Of a stretch of DNA of 64,000 bases, positions 22,922 through 34,480 are shown one piece after another. Made by a program: the position numbers and the translations under genes. Origin of the DNA: Saururus chinensis (taxonomy: Eukaryota > Streptophyta > Magnoliopsida > Piperales > Saururaceae). The notes below the pieces were generated by a model that was not told where the DNA came from, ran no database searches, and saw nothing but the letters and a program-made list of their open reading frames with translations. The stretch is taken from assembly GCA_035235625.1 (NCBI GenBank), contig CP141150.1, positions 8,370,001-8,434,000 of the forward strand. Reading direction: 5' to 3'. The first letter of the stretch is position 1. Each line of letters opens with the position of its first letter.

Positions 22922-24238
22922 GAGATGTCATATTTAGCAGTTGGAAATACTCAAGTGGCTTATCTATATATCTACGTGGCAATTTAACAATAAGCGAATA
23001 TGTGAACTCTAATTATAGATGTTATTTAAAAAGAAATATACAAAAGATAAAAAAATAAATAAATAAAGGTGAAAATATAATTAAAAATAATACAAAAAAT
23101 AAAAAATGTCTCCAAATGAAAATGCCATAAATGGCACCCCAAGTCACGGGGTAGTGAAGTGGATTACTCGTGACACGTGTTAGGGCGCACACACGTGTGG
23201 AAGTGTTGTATATTACGTGTGTATGCATTGCATGAACTGCCTATAGTGTTGCACACCATGTATGTAGGCGTTGTGGAGAAGGCCCGTAATGTTGCGCACA
23301 CATAGTTGGCTATGTTGGGACACATGGTCGGCTAGTATATATTTGGATTCTTAAGATGTCCCCTCCCCTCTAAATAGTGTTGGAGAGTTATTTGGAGTGT
23401 TTTGGGGCTGTTTGGCAAACTTTGGAGGAACTATGCCCGTATAACCACTTTAGCTGCCACTCCAGCAGAATAGGAAAAATCTCTTATGTCATATAAGGGG
23501 GACATTGTGAGCTGAAATGATAAAGTTGTTGGTATGATGTCTAGCCTTACAACCGGCTATCTCGAATAACAACGAAGGTTTGTTGTGTTGCTAGTTATCA
23601 TGTTAGGAGCCCTGTCCACTGGGAGATGAGGCTCTCCTACCTATTAGGCAGCTGTCTGACTTTATGGCCGTGTTGGAAACAAAGACCCTTACATGCACTT
23701 GGTTGAGATGGAATGTTTTGATGTGCGAGTTGCCTAGGTTAGATCTGTGCATCGCAAGGAGGTGTCCCCCTCTGGCTAGCTCGCTTGGGAAATATCCCGG
23801 CACGTCTGTACGTCCACCTTGGGATGAATTCGTTGTTTGGCTTCGCGGGCTATATATTTGATCGAATAGCACGAGGTCATGACCTTGACGATAAATGGCT
23901 TACTCGCTTGACTATTTGGTCTTGCGAGTGCCGCATAGTAGCCATTTCTCAAACGCCTCCCTGACACCAAGTGCCCTAGATGGAATAGTCGGGGTGCCAT
24001 TTCTTTTGGCCTTTCTGCCATGTAGGATGCTATTTGGAAATGATGTCATGCGCTGGATGTTAAGAGCCATCAATGTAAGAATTAGCACATCCAGTGCCAC
24101 CGTGTACTAATATGTGCGAGCATATGCACCGTCAATTTTTATGATCAACAACTTCTGTTGACAAAGAATATTGCGAAGGACATCCTCTAGGAGGATTGAA
24201 AATTCTTTCAATCAAAAACCTTTTTAGCAAATAAACTC
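22920..24238. other. Unclassified, moderately GC-rich stretch
   Basis: No gene was recognised. From 23100 on the composition is more balanced than the surroundings, with repeated words such as GTGTTGCACACCATG and GTGCGCACACAT-like forms, suggesting old transposon sequence. The ORFs at 23603-24110 overlap on both strands and resemble no family that I know. Confidence 0.35.
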
Positions 24239-24243
24239 ATCCA

Positions 24244-25329
24244 TGTAGAGTGGCCGACCAGCAGCGGAAGCAGTGGTGGGAGAGGTGGCACAATAAAAAA
24301 AATCCAATTTTTACACGATCTACAACATAAGCATGCAAATTCTAACAACAATTAGTAATATACATACAACACATACAATCAATCAAAGGGAGATAATTAA
24401 ATATAGGAGAGATACGAACTGACCTGGGCTAGATCCAGCCCTAGCACGCCCTCTTCTTGAAGATCTAATCCGCCAAAAGATAGATCTAATCAAACAAACA
24501 AGAGAAGCAAGGATTACCTTCAATGATTTATGTGTTGATCCCTTCTAGCCTTGATCTTGGATCAATCTTAGCAAAGCCTCTCCTTGAAGCCCCAAATCAG
24601 TGAGCTCCTCTTCTAAACTTGCACTACCCACCATAGAAGAAGGAAGGAAGAGCCTAGAGGAAGAAGGGCCGGTCAAGAGCTTCTCCAATGGAGAAGCAAG
24701 TTCACACCCAAAAGAGAGGGGGCGGCCAAGAGAGAGAGAGAGAGGAAGAGGGGGATCAATTCAATTGAATGAATTCCTAGATCCAAAAAGAGGGGGGGCG
24801 TCCCATTTCAGTTTTGGAATAAGGGAGAATATTCTCCCTTATTCTCTCCCTCTCCATAAATCACCTTCTTTTCCAAAAATAACACGGGCCAGAAATGGAC
24901 ATCCTCTCATGGACTCATTGAACGGTCTCAAGACAATGGGCTTATATGCTAAAACACTGGCTTAACACAAAGGGTCATACACAACGGGTGCGGGCTCTGT
25001 CTCACAGAGCTCGCGGAGACCTAAACCCCCCTGCACATGGCCAAGCCCGCGACAGGGTCGACCCCATGCTTAATCACACGGGTCCTACCCTCAACACCTA
25101 ATTCGGGTGTCTGGGCCCCACAATGTGTAAATGCACACCTAGATGTATGTCTAGTATGTACGTGTGTAACGTATGTGGGTCTCACTTGAATTATGTGTAA
25201 CGAAGGTACCAGTGGGGTCGGCACAACCGCCCCCACCACCCTTAGACCCCACGACCAGTACCGGCTCACCCGGACCATGGTATATTGGACCAAACCGCGC
25301 CCGAGCCCATACCATGGTCCAACAATACA
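24244..25329 (-). mobile_element. Solo LTR (1086 bp)
   Basis: The element runs TGTAGAGTGG ... AACAATACA (TG...CA) with a perfect 5-bp target duplication ATCCA (24239-24243 and 25330-25334). The flanks join into one unit of a 69-bp tandem repeat, confirming insertion. Orientation is inferred from the pyrimidine- and promoter-like composition of the minus strand and is weak. No internal genes, so the superfamily is unknown. Confidence 0.75.
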
Positions 25330-25426
25330 ATCCAACCTCCCTTTGTAAGTACCCCCTGAAAATTCTTTCGATCAAAAACCTTTTTAGCAAACAAACTCAT
25401 CCAACCTCCCTTTGTAAGTACCCCCT
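25330..25426. repeat. 69-bp tandem repeat split by the LTR
   Basis: The unit ATCCAACCTCCCTTTGTAAG ... AGCAAACAAACTC occurs at 25330 and again from 25399. The part beginning GAAAATTCTTTCAATC also precedes the LTR (24195-24243), so the LTR landed inside one unit. Confidence 0.8.
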
Positions 25427-26413
25427 TTGAAGGCAGTTGGCTCTCTCTCCTCAGAAAAAAGAAAAAAACCTAGTAACCATTGGCACATGCAATAATATAA
25501 CTGCTTAATTGAGTAGACTTAAACAGTGCCCAGTCAATGAGCATTTCCCCAGCGAATCGTGGATTCAAAAGGCCAAAGTGCCTTGATTGGAGTGTGAGCA
25601 TCTCCTAAGTCCTAATCAAATCTTTTACTTTCCTGAGAAGCAAACATGTTTCGAGTCTTAATGCTTTTTTAAATTCCCGTGAAGGGACTGGCTCCCCCCC
25701 TCAGACCTCAGTCAAATTGCATCCTCCAATTAATGCTTCACTAAGCTGTTAGCATTTAGTAATAAGACAAGATAACCTAATTAAGAACCCTAAAGAAGAA
25801 CAAAACTGGGTCCCTCTCCAAACACAGAAAGTAACATGTACCCAGATCCAAACTCCCAAAATATTACAAGACAATGACACCACTGGCCAAGTTCCAGCCC
25901 ATCCTCAACCGTCCATCTTACAATCAACGGCAAGTGTTTCATCAGATTACTGACAATAAACTGAGAAGTAGTGTTGTCATTAATCTTCAGAACCGCAAGA
26001 GTACCAGAGAAAGAGAAAGAGAGAGAGAGCTCAATTTCCGAGGATAACGAGGGGAAGCGGAGGAACCGAGAAATCGACCGTTGAAGCGACGCTGCCTCCT
26101 GAACCGGACCCTACAGAAAACCTCCTTCACGTGGCTTCCTTCCCAATACTGGCCAAAGATATTGAAATCTCCAATAGAGGCCAACTGTGAGCAGAGCAGA
26201 TGTGGCCTACTTCAAATGGTGGGCACCTGGCCGTTGGATTGGACCCACTCCATGGAGATTGGGGAATTAGGGTTCTAGGTGGCTCATCATCATATGTGTT
26301 CTGGCCACTACCACTTGGGACTCTACTAGTAGTGTGGTTGAGCAGTACTAGTTATTTGGGTCACGGTGGAAGGTTGCTTTATTTATTAAATTATTTTATG
26401 TTAAAGAATATGT
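25427..26413. other. Intergenic, no supported gene
   Basis: GC content rises at 26020-26280, and a GAGA-rich tract lies at about 26010-26033. The short ORFs on both strands (25987-26184 minus, 26081-26278 plus) show no domain. It could be the 5' end of an unrecognised or noncoding transcript, but I cannot support one. Confidence 0.35.
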
Positions 26414-26855
26414 ATAAAAAAATTTATATGAGTAATATGAGCAATAAGATGGAAATTCTTATGGTTCAAGCCATTATACCTATTAATATGCATCATCCGA
26501 TCAAGATCTAATCACCTCACCTGTGGTGCCTATGCCTTGATGCACTCCAATGCATGTAAGCTGGGGCACATACTAACGATACTCTAGCAAAATCTACAAT
26601 TTGCATCATTTTGGTATAACTTAATTTAGATCAATTATACATCATTGTACCAATTTATGAGAGTCTTGTCTATATGAGCCTAAATTCACGTGTAACCGCA
26701 TGAGCTCAAGTATCATACATTATGGGATTTTGACCTATCTACTAACATAACTTAGGCGGTAGTTATTTTTTGCCCTCTTGCGCGGTTGGCTCATGATGTT
26801 TGTGCTCACATATATAACTACATGAGAACCCAAGCTCATATAAACTTTTTCTAAT
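26414..26855. mobile_element. MITE related to the double-hairpin element at 58.7 kb
   Basis: The ends are AAAAAATTTATATGAGTAAT on the left and ACCCAAGCTCATATAAACTT on the right, the same terminal words as the element at 58706-59076. The interior shares GTCTATATGAGCCTAAATTC and CATACATTATGGG with it but is more diverged and longer. Noncoding. It lies about 1.6 kb upstream of the receptor kinase. Confidence 0.5.
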
Positions 26856-28456
26856 ATCATTAAACTGATTTCATAACATCACGTAATTGACTTAAACATA
26901 TTGTAAATTCCTCTTTTGTTCTTGTTATAGGTAACAGCCTATTATAGTACTGTCCTAATCCCGGAAGACAGATTTTTAACCACACTTGATTTACTATCTA
27001 TGAAACGATTTTCATACTTCACTGACAATAGTGTAAATAATGCATAAAAACCCTTATTTCCTTAATATTTGATATCAATGGCGTAGATACATTAGCGTCA
27101 TCAGTGTGCTATTGATCTCATAAATAAAGAATTTTTATGTATTCATAGCTGGGCTCGTTATGACAGTGGGGGATTAAAAATATTTCCAATTTATGTGATA
27201 CGAGTAAATTTGCATAGCATATCCCCTCCCATCTACATTTTCATGGAATCTGAGAGTGTGGACCCATCATCTGACAACAGTAAATGAACCATTCACTGCC
27301 TTAACTGAATGCCATCTTATGAATAAACAATACAGGATGTCATAGTTCTCAGACATCAGGTCCCTTTTATAACACATGATTGACTAGTACTTTTTTCAGT
27401 TCTTTCTTGTCACAGTCCAAACGCCAATATACTAGTATGTAACATGTATTGGTACCAAAAAACTACATGTATCTCTCTTTTGTAATTGATTATAAGTGGT
27501 AGGAGACAATTCAATAAGCTAATATAGCAGATCAAAAATAAACTTTTGCTTAAAAGTTCTCAAAACCTGAATAGTCACCAATATTCTAGTTGATGGCTCT
27601 CATAATCTCTTCATTGCATATTTAAAACTTTTAGTTTTGTTTTAAAACCACTAATTAGCATATTTACTCACGCCTCAGTTGTAATTAGTGCAATAACAAA
27701 TATTCCCTCTATTGCACAAAAATTCATTTTAAAAAATTTAATAAAATTATTTATTTAAGACAGAAAGAGTATTACAAATCATTGAAGCCCTTATTTGACA
27801 TGCACAACTTAGAAGCTAAGATCAAACATTACCTCGGACACCCCTTTGTTATTAAAAATAAAAAGATAAACAGGCTAAAATCAGTATGACCCATGTTAGT
27901 GTGTTTATGATTCATACACCTTATTATAGATAATTAATTACAGCAAAGTGTTCATCAGTTTGTATTCTATTTGTTGTTTTTTTTGGGGTGTAAAAATTTG
28001 TGTTTTATTTTCCTAATCAATCAAGGGACAAAATCCAGACAAACCGGCTTAAATCAGTATGACCCATTATCCAAATATGTTAAGATATTGTGCCATTCTT
28101 ATTCAGAATCTTATAATAATCAGCAAAGTGATTTCTAAGCAATCAAGGCCCTCTATTCCAGCAAATTCCTCATAATTGGCCCATTTCAAAGTTTTTAGTT
28201 CTCATCTAAAAAATTAATCATGTTTATGCATTGTTAATCCCAATTATCCCTTGTTAATCATGTTTCTGCATTAGTCCTAGTTATCATCCAAGTGTTCATC
28301 TGCCATGCAAATAATGGGCACAAGCCAAAACAAAAAGATGCATCAGAAATGGCAAAAGCAGCAAAAGAAGCCTGGCACCAGTACACAGGACACCGGAGCC
28401 TCTTCTGCTCCAACTCAAATGGCGGTCGCCGTCTTCATCTAGCTCTTTCTCCTCCA
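26856..28456. other. Upstream region of the receptor kinase
   Basis: No gene is present. A small imperfect inverted repeat (AATGCATAAAAACCCTTATT against its complement near 27140) lies at 27040-27150 and may be a MITE. The phrase AATCAGTATGACCCAT occurs at about 27880 and 28050, indicating a local duplication. The frame of the kinase is open back to an ATG at 28292. The intervening 55 codons would precede the signal peptide and are treated as 5' UTR. Confidence 0.45.
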
Positions 28457-31400
28457 ATGGCCGCCTCTCTCCCCCTTCCCCTCCTGTTGCTGCTACTCCT
28501 CCTCCTCCGCCCACCGGCGGCTGCGGAGCAGGAGGAGATCCGGGCGCTGCTTTCTTTCAAGTCCGCCCTCGACGACCCCCTCGCTGCGCTCTCCTCATGG
28601 GATCCCTCCTCCCCGGCTGCCCCTTGTGACTGGCGCGGCGTCCTCTGCGGCTCCGTCAGCGGCGCTACCAATTTGACTGCTGTCCTCGAGCTCCGACTCC
28701 CCCGTCTCCGCTTGGCCGGGCCTATCTCTCCGTCCCTGGCTGCACTCCCGGCACTCAGAAAGCTCAGCCTCCGCTCCAACAGCCTCAACGGCTCCTTCCC
28801 GGCATCCCGCTCCTTCCCCCGCCTCCGCGCCCTCTTCCTCCAATCCAACTCCCTCTCCGGTCCCATCCCGGCTAACCTCTCAGCCCTCCTCCCCTCCGTC
28901 CAGGTCCTCAACCTCGCGGTCAACCTCCTCTCCGGCCACGCCTCCTTCATTTCACTTCCCCCCTCCCTCCGCCTCCTCGACCTCTCCTCCAACTCTCTCT
29001 CCGGTGGCCTACCTGGCAACCTCTCCTCCTGCCCCGCCCTCCAGCTCCTTAACCTCTCGTTCAACCGCCTCAGAGGCCCCGTCCCAGCCACCGTCGGGGA
29101 GCTCCAGGCCCTCCAGTACCTCTGGCTCGATTCAAACCTCCTCCAGGGCACCATTCCCTCCGCCCTCGCCAACTGCTCCTCCCTCCGGCACCTCAGCCTA
29201 CAGGACAACTTCCTCCGTGGCCGGGTCCCCGCCGCCATCGCCGGGTTGCCGCTGCTGCAAGTCTTCTCCGTCTCCCGCAACAACCTCTCCGGTCCTCTCC
29301 CTGCATCTCTCTTCCACAATGCGTCCTCTGGGTCGCCCCCAAAATCCCTTCGGATCCTTCTTCTCGGCTTCAACGCCTTCACCGAGGTGGAGGCGCCGCC
29401 CGCACAGCCACCATCTACAACCGGTCTAGAAGTCCTCGATCTCCAACATAATCTTATCCAAGGAGAGTTTCCATCATGGTTGATTAACATCACCACTCTG
29501 AGAGCTCTGTATATCTCCGGCAACTCCTTATCTGGCCGGCTCCCGGTAGCCATTAACGCCCTTGACCAGCTGCAGGAACTCAGGCTCGCAAGTAACGCTC
29601 TGCAGGGAGAAATCCCAAATGGGCTGTCGCAATGTAGGTCGCTGCAAGTCCTCGACCTCGAAGACAACCGATTCTCCGGCGAAATTCCGCCATTTTTAGC
29701 CGAGTTAGTCCACCTGAACACTCTGCTATTGGGAGGAAATCAGTTCACCGGTCGGATTCCTCCCACCTACGGTAACCTCTCAAAGCTCGAGTCTTTTTCC
29801 CTCAGGCAAAACAAACTGACCGGAAACTTGCCGGAGGAGCTCATGGGTCTGAGCGACGTCACTGCCTTGGACCTCAGTGACAACCATTTCGTGGGGCAAA
29901 TACCATCCACCATAGGAAAATTGCGCCATTTGCAGAGTTTGAATTTGAGCGGGAATCGATTATCAGGCGAAGTTCCGAGCTCAATTGGGGACTTACTGGT
30001 TCTCAAATCACTGGATTTGAGCAGGCAAAACCTTTCCGGGGAGCTTCCGATCGAGCTATCTGGACTGCCCAATTTGCAGTTTCTCTCATTGGCAGAGAAC
30101 AGATTTACAGGGGAAGTGCCAGAAGGGTTCAGCAGCTTACTGGGTCTACAGTCCATGAACCTCTCCTCCAACTCCTTCTCCGGCGAGATTCCGTCCACCT
30201 TTGGGTTTCTCCGGGCGCTAACCGCCCTCGCCCTCTCCGGAAATGGCGTCTCGGGTATGATTCCGTCCGAGATTGGTAACTGCTTTAACCTTGAAGTGCT
30301 TCAGCTCCGCTCCAATCGCCTTACCGGCCAAATACCGGCCGATTTGGGTCGCCTCTCCCGCCTCCGGGACCTGGACCTCGGCAAGAACCTCCTCACCGGC
30401 GCCATTCCCATCGAAATCTCCAGTTGCTCTTCCCTCATCTCCCTGCACCTGGACAACAACCACCTTTCTGGTGTCATGCCTGAATCTATCTCGGACCTTT
30501 CTAAGCTCCAAGAACTTGATCTCTCTTCTAACAATCTCACCGGAACCATCCCAGAAAACCTGACTCTGATCAGTAGTTTGAAGTACTTGAATATCTCCAA
30601 CAACAGATTAGATGGCGAGATACCTGAACCTCTAGGCGCCCGATTCCCTGACCCTTCTGTCTTCGCCATGAATCGGAACCTCTGTGGGAAGCCACTGGCG
30701 AGACCTTGTGAGGATCAAACAGGAAGAAAGAAGAGAAAGTCCAAGAAGCAGCAAAGATTGATTCTTGTCCTCAGCATTGCTGCAGCAGTCGCTTTCTTAG
30801 TAGCACTCTGCTGCTGCTGTTGCGTCTTCATCCTGGTCAGATGGCGCCGGCGCCTCCAGGAAGGCGGCGTGAAGAAGCGCAGCCCCGCGCGCGGAAGCTC
30901 TGCAGCCAACAGCGGGAGCGGTGGGGATAATGGCAATGGCGGGCCAAAGCTGATCATGTTCAACAACAAGATCACCTACGCCGAGGCTGTGGAGGCCACC
31001 CGGCAATTCGACGAGGAGAATGTCCTCAGTCGGGGCCGGTACGGGGTGGTCTTCAAGGCTTGCTTCACAGACGGCACGGTGCTCGCCATCCGCCGCCTCC
31101 CGGACGCCTCCGTTGAGGAGGTGGCGTTCAGGAAGGAGGCGGAGCTGTTGGGGAAGATCAAGCACCGCAATCTCACCGTTCTCCGCGGCTACTACCCCGG
31201 CCCGCCGCCAGACGTCCGCCTCCTTGTCTACGACTACATGCCCAACGGCAACCTCGCCACGCTCCTCCAGGAGGCCGCCCACCAGGACGGCCACGTCCTC
31301 AACTGGCCAATGCGCCACCTCATCGCCCTCGGCGTGGCCCGCGGCATCTCTTTCCTCCACTCTGCCGGGCTCTTCCATGGAGACGTTCGGCCGCAGAACG

Positions 31401-31888
31401 TCCTCTTCGACGCCGACTTTGAGCCTCACGTCGCCGACTTCGGCCTTGAAAAGCTCTCGGCCACGGGGGCGGCGGCTTCCACGTCCGGGACTGTGGGTTA
31501 TGCCGCACCGGAGGCGGCAGTGGCAGGGCAGCCAGGGAGAGAAGGGGATGTGTACGGGTTTGGGGTGGTGCTGCTGGAGCTTCTGACGGGAAAAAGGGCG
31601 GCGGTGTTCGCCGGCGAGGACGAGGACATCGTCAAGTGGGTGAAGCGGCAGCTGCAGCTGGGGCAGGTGGCGGAGCTTCTGGAGCCGGGCCTACTGGAGC
31701 TGGACCCGGAGTCGTCCGAATGGGAGGAGTTCCTGCTTGGCGTCAAGGTGGCGCTGCTCTGCACCGCCCCGGATCCCCTCGACCGGCCGCCCATGTCAGA
31801 CGTCGTCTTCATGCTCGAGGGCTGCCGCGTCGGCCCGGACGTCCCTTCCTCCGCCGACCCGGCCACCTCACAGCCATCCCCCTCCTGA
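28457..31888 (+). CDS. LRR receptor-like kinase, At4g36180/MUSTACHES type, probable pseudokinase
   Basis: This intronless gene encodes 1143 residues. Residues 1-23 form a signal peptide (poly-Leu core ending PPAAA), followed by an LRRNT_2 cap (EEIRALLSFKSALDDP ... CDWRGVLC). More than twenty leucine-rich repeats of about 24 residues run to about residue 740. A transmembrane helix at about 767-795 holds a run of Cys and is followed by Arg-rich sequence. The kinase domain runs from about 838 to 1125. The VAIK lysine position is Arg (AIRR, R879), HRD is HGD (H974-D976), DFG is intact (994-996) and the glycine loop is RGRYG. The same changes exist in the Arabidopsis relatives At4g36180 and At1g75640, so they belong to the family and are not damage here. 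The tail EGCRVGPDVPSSADP is family-typical. I chose the ATG at 28457 because it places the signal peptide at the N-terminus. The ligand is unknown. At1g75640 (MUSTACHES) acts in stomatal guard-cell development. Confidence 0.92.
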   Translation: MAASLPLPLLLLLLLLLRPPAAAEQEEIRALLSFKSALDDPLAALSSWDPSSPAAPCDWRGVLCGSVSGATNLTAVLELRLPRLRLAGPISPSLAALPALRKLSLRSNSLNGSFPASRSFPRLRALFLQSNSLSGPIPANLSALLPSVQVLNLAVNLLSGHASFISLPPSLRLLDLSSNSLSGGLPGNLSSCPALQLLNLSFNRLRGPVPATVGELQALQYLWLDSNLLQGTIPSALANCSSLRHLSLQDNFLRGRVPAAIAGLPLLQVFSVSRNNLSGPLPASLFHNASSGSPPKSLRILLLGFNAFTEVEAPPAQPPSTTGLEVLDLQHNLIQGEFPSWLINITTLRALYISGNSLSGRLPVAINALDQLQELRLASNALQGEIPNGLSQCRSLQVLDLEDNRFSGEIPPFLAELVHLNTLLLGGNQFTGRIPPTYGNLSKLESFSLRQNKLTGNLPEELMGLSDVTALDLSDNHFVGQIPSTIGKLRHLQSLNLSGNRLSGEVPSSIGDLLVLKSLDLSRQNLSGELPIELSGLPNLQFLSLAENRFTGEVPEGFSSLLGLQSMNLSSNSFSGEIPSTFGFLRALTALALSGNGVSGMIPSEIGNCFNLEVLQLRSNRLTGQIPADLGRLSRLRDLDLGKNLLTGAIPIEISSCSSLISLHLDNNHLSGVMPESISDLSKLQELDLSSNNLTGTIPENLTLISSLKYLNISNNRLDGEIPEPLGARFPDPSVFAMNRNLCGKPLARPCEDQTGRKKRKSKKQQRLILVLSIAAAVAFLVALCCCCCVFILVRWRRRLQEGGVKKRSPARGSSAANSGSGGDNGNGGPKLIMFNNKITYAEAVEATRQFDEENVLSRGRYGVVFKACFTDGTVLAIRRLPDASVEEVAFRKEAELLGKIKHRNLTVLRGYYPGPPPDVRLLVYDYMPNGNLATLLQEAAHQDGHVLNWPMRHLIALGVARGISFLHSAGLFHGDVRPQNVLFDADFEPHVADFGLEKLSATGAAASTSGTVGYAAPEAAVAGQPGREGDVYGFGVVLLELLTGKRAAVFAGEDEDIVKWVKRQLQLGQVAELLEPGLLELDPESSEWEEFLLGVKVALLCTAPDPLDRPPMSDVVFMLEGCRVGPDVPSSADPATSQPSPS

Positions 31889-32270
31889 GCTACCGACCCG
31901 CGTCCGCGTCCGACTTCCAGCAGACCCGACTAAGGGGCCCCGCTTTTGAAGATGGCGGGAGAACGAAGGAGCCGTTACTGAAGGATGTTCAGGGCCCGTG
32001 AAAGCTTGTCAGCTGTGGGCCCACAGGGCCCAAGTGGCAGGAGCCCAAGTAGTTTAGGCCCAATTATTTTCATTATCATTTTTTTCTGGTCTGTGGTCTG
32101 TGGGCTTGTCAGTTTTGTTACCGAACTGCTTCCATGTTTCTGATCTGCTTGGTTGGAAATTGTTTTTTTCTTCTTGTTGCTGGCAGTAGTGGATTTAGGG
32201 CAGGTGACCGTTGCTAGTGTCATATAATCACAAGCAAATTGCAGCATTAGCCTCAAATTAATATTTTATA

Positions 32271-32349
<79 letters not shown>

Positions 32350-33914
32350 TTATATTAATAGCTTTTTTTAAAATATATTAAAATTGGTTTATTTTGTAAA
32401 GCTAAATTGAGCTATTAATTGAGGACAGGGGGAATAGGATTTAGCTAATCCTTGTACATATTCCATTAATAAGAGCAAAACTTGAATTGCATTTCAATAC
32501 AAAAATCTTAAACAATCACTGAAGAGAGAAAGCACCACTGTTTCAACCAACAAAGTTAAGAGGAGAAGTTAAATGGTCCAAGAAAGTGAAGCTAATGTGG
32601 ATTAATCTATACCAAATAATTCATTCTACCTGATTTTTAACCTAGCATTACATGATACCATATCATCATTATCATCTTTCATAAAAAAAATTTCACCATT
32701 ATCATTGTCGCATCATCTTGACAGTAAAAACACCACAATTGCAAATCATATGTTCGTGCAAAGGCGTAATTATTTTGTTTCCTTTTAGAAGCCTCTATCA
32801 TTCTCTGAAAACATTTAGTGTCGCCTTGGATGATCGAAAATTATTGCCTTGAAAATAACATTTCCCTATTTTCAATGTTTTATCACTTTTTTTATATAAC
32901 ATTGGAGGCCCCGTAGTAGTAATATACTCTCTGTTCTATATTCGTAGTCCTATTTAATTTTTCATAAAGAATTAACTTTTGCCCCAAATTTGCTAGTAAA
33001 TTTTATGGTTTTATACGCAAATCACAGAGAAAAATTTCAAGTTATTTTACATTTTAGCCACCTTTGATTAGAGATACCACTTAGAGCTAGGTATATGGTT
33101 AAACCTAACCTGACCTGACCTAATGGGTCTAATTTTAAATTTTAAATTTATACCTAATAGTTATTTAAGTCGGGTTTGTGTTATCATATCTTAAATGGTA
33201 TCAAGTTATCAAGTTGAAGTTTGACAAACCCTGACCCGATATTATCTCTACGTTTAACCTGACCATCAATCATCTATCAACATATATATATATATAAGTC
33301 TATAACCAACATGTCTAAGAAGTACATGACGATATCCCAATTTTGATAAGTTGAGCCCGATTTCAACTACTCATTTGGTGTATCACATAAGAAATAATAT
33401 CTGTTCAAAGAAAGTCCCAAACCTAAAACCCTGTACAATTAATATGGCAAGAGTAGCTACGGCAATATCTTTTCAGGCCCAATTGTTAGGCAGGGTATGT
33501 AGCAGTCTAAAAGCTTAAGCCAAAGGGCATAATCTCATAGCTAGAAGTTTGTCCAAGTTTAGAAACTTGTTCAACGGTCTCCTGCTGGTCAGAACACGCA
33601 TGAGGAGGCTGGTGGAAACTGCTGTGTGGTAGTTTTGGAGAAGCAAGCCCGTCTATTTCTAAATTTTGAAGGAGGTTCAAAGTCGGTTAGCTATTGACAT
33701 TTTTGGGGCCAACCTATAAGGGTCTGATAGAGATTTTTAAAAATTAAAATTAACTTCCTAGAAAAATTATATTTTTAGGAAAATAAATTATCATAGAAGT
33801 AAATGATTATATGGGGTCCATTTAAAAACTTTCACAAAAACTTTATCAATGAATATTTTAAAAAATATTGCTAGCTTAAAAATAATTAATATCGGACAGA
33901 GGGTGTAGCATTTA
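31889..33914. other. Intergenic 3' of the kinase, with AT repeats
   Basis: No gene was recognised. An imperfect (AT)n tract interrupted by CT lies at about 32270-32343 and runs into a Stowaway-like fragment. A single Stowaway end (ACTCTCTGTTCTATATTCGT) lies at 32927. The first 150 bp are presumably 3' UTR of the kinase. Confidence 0.45.
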
Positions 33915-34480
33915 TGTCACGACTCAGATTTTTAAAAGTATTTTTAATAAAAGATGTGTGATAATCATGAGAATTTTTTTCCTTCTTAAATATAAAATAA
34001 ATTATTTAATTAAATATCTAGGTCATAATAATTGGGGTTTACAAATACAAATATCAAAATATATCATATTACTACACATATCAAAATATATGATATTACT
34101 ACACATATCAAAATTATATAAATAACATGTTAACCCTCTAAGTACATGTCTGTTATCCGTCAAAAAATAAATAACCAAGCAAAGTAGGAACTCGCGTTAG
34201 TAATTACAATTACTTACAAATTGTAGATGTAAGAAATTAGATCCTACTAGTACAACATCGTCCTCAATCCCCTATTGACGTCCCAATCTCGCTAGTCCTT
34301 GTCTCAAGAACTTGCAACCAACAAGACCAAATAATAATTAAACATCTCATCCATTTTGGAGTAAAGTTTCCAAAAAAATAAAAGTATTAATTAATATTTT
34401 TCAAGTCAAGCCAGCATTACCAAGATATTAGTTGTCTATGTACTCATTGGATAACATCTTTAATAATACTTCGAACAATA
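33915..34480 (-). mobile_element. LTR fragment of the TGTCA family
   Basis: It starts TGTCACGACTCAGATTTT, the inverted 3' terminus of an LTR, and resembles the start of the LTR at 62256 (TGTCATATCCCAAAATTTT) both in sequence and in later landmarks (GAGTACAT / AAGTACATGTC). No right terminus is visible, so it is probably truncated. Confidence 0.4.

Noticed and set aside
23603-24110. Overlapping ORFs on both strands
   Set aside because: All are 60-90 codons, overlapping and without motifs. No exon structure could be built.
25987-26280. Possible 5' exon of an unknown gene (GC rise, GAGA tract)
   Set aside because: No downstream exons, domain or clear promoter could be recognised on either strand.
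28435-29721. 428-codon ORF antisense to the LRR receptor kinase
   Set aside because: It is a shadow of the GC-rich, periodic LRR coding sequence: it shows repeat-like Arg/Ser/Leu composition and no domain.
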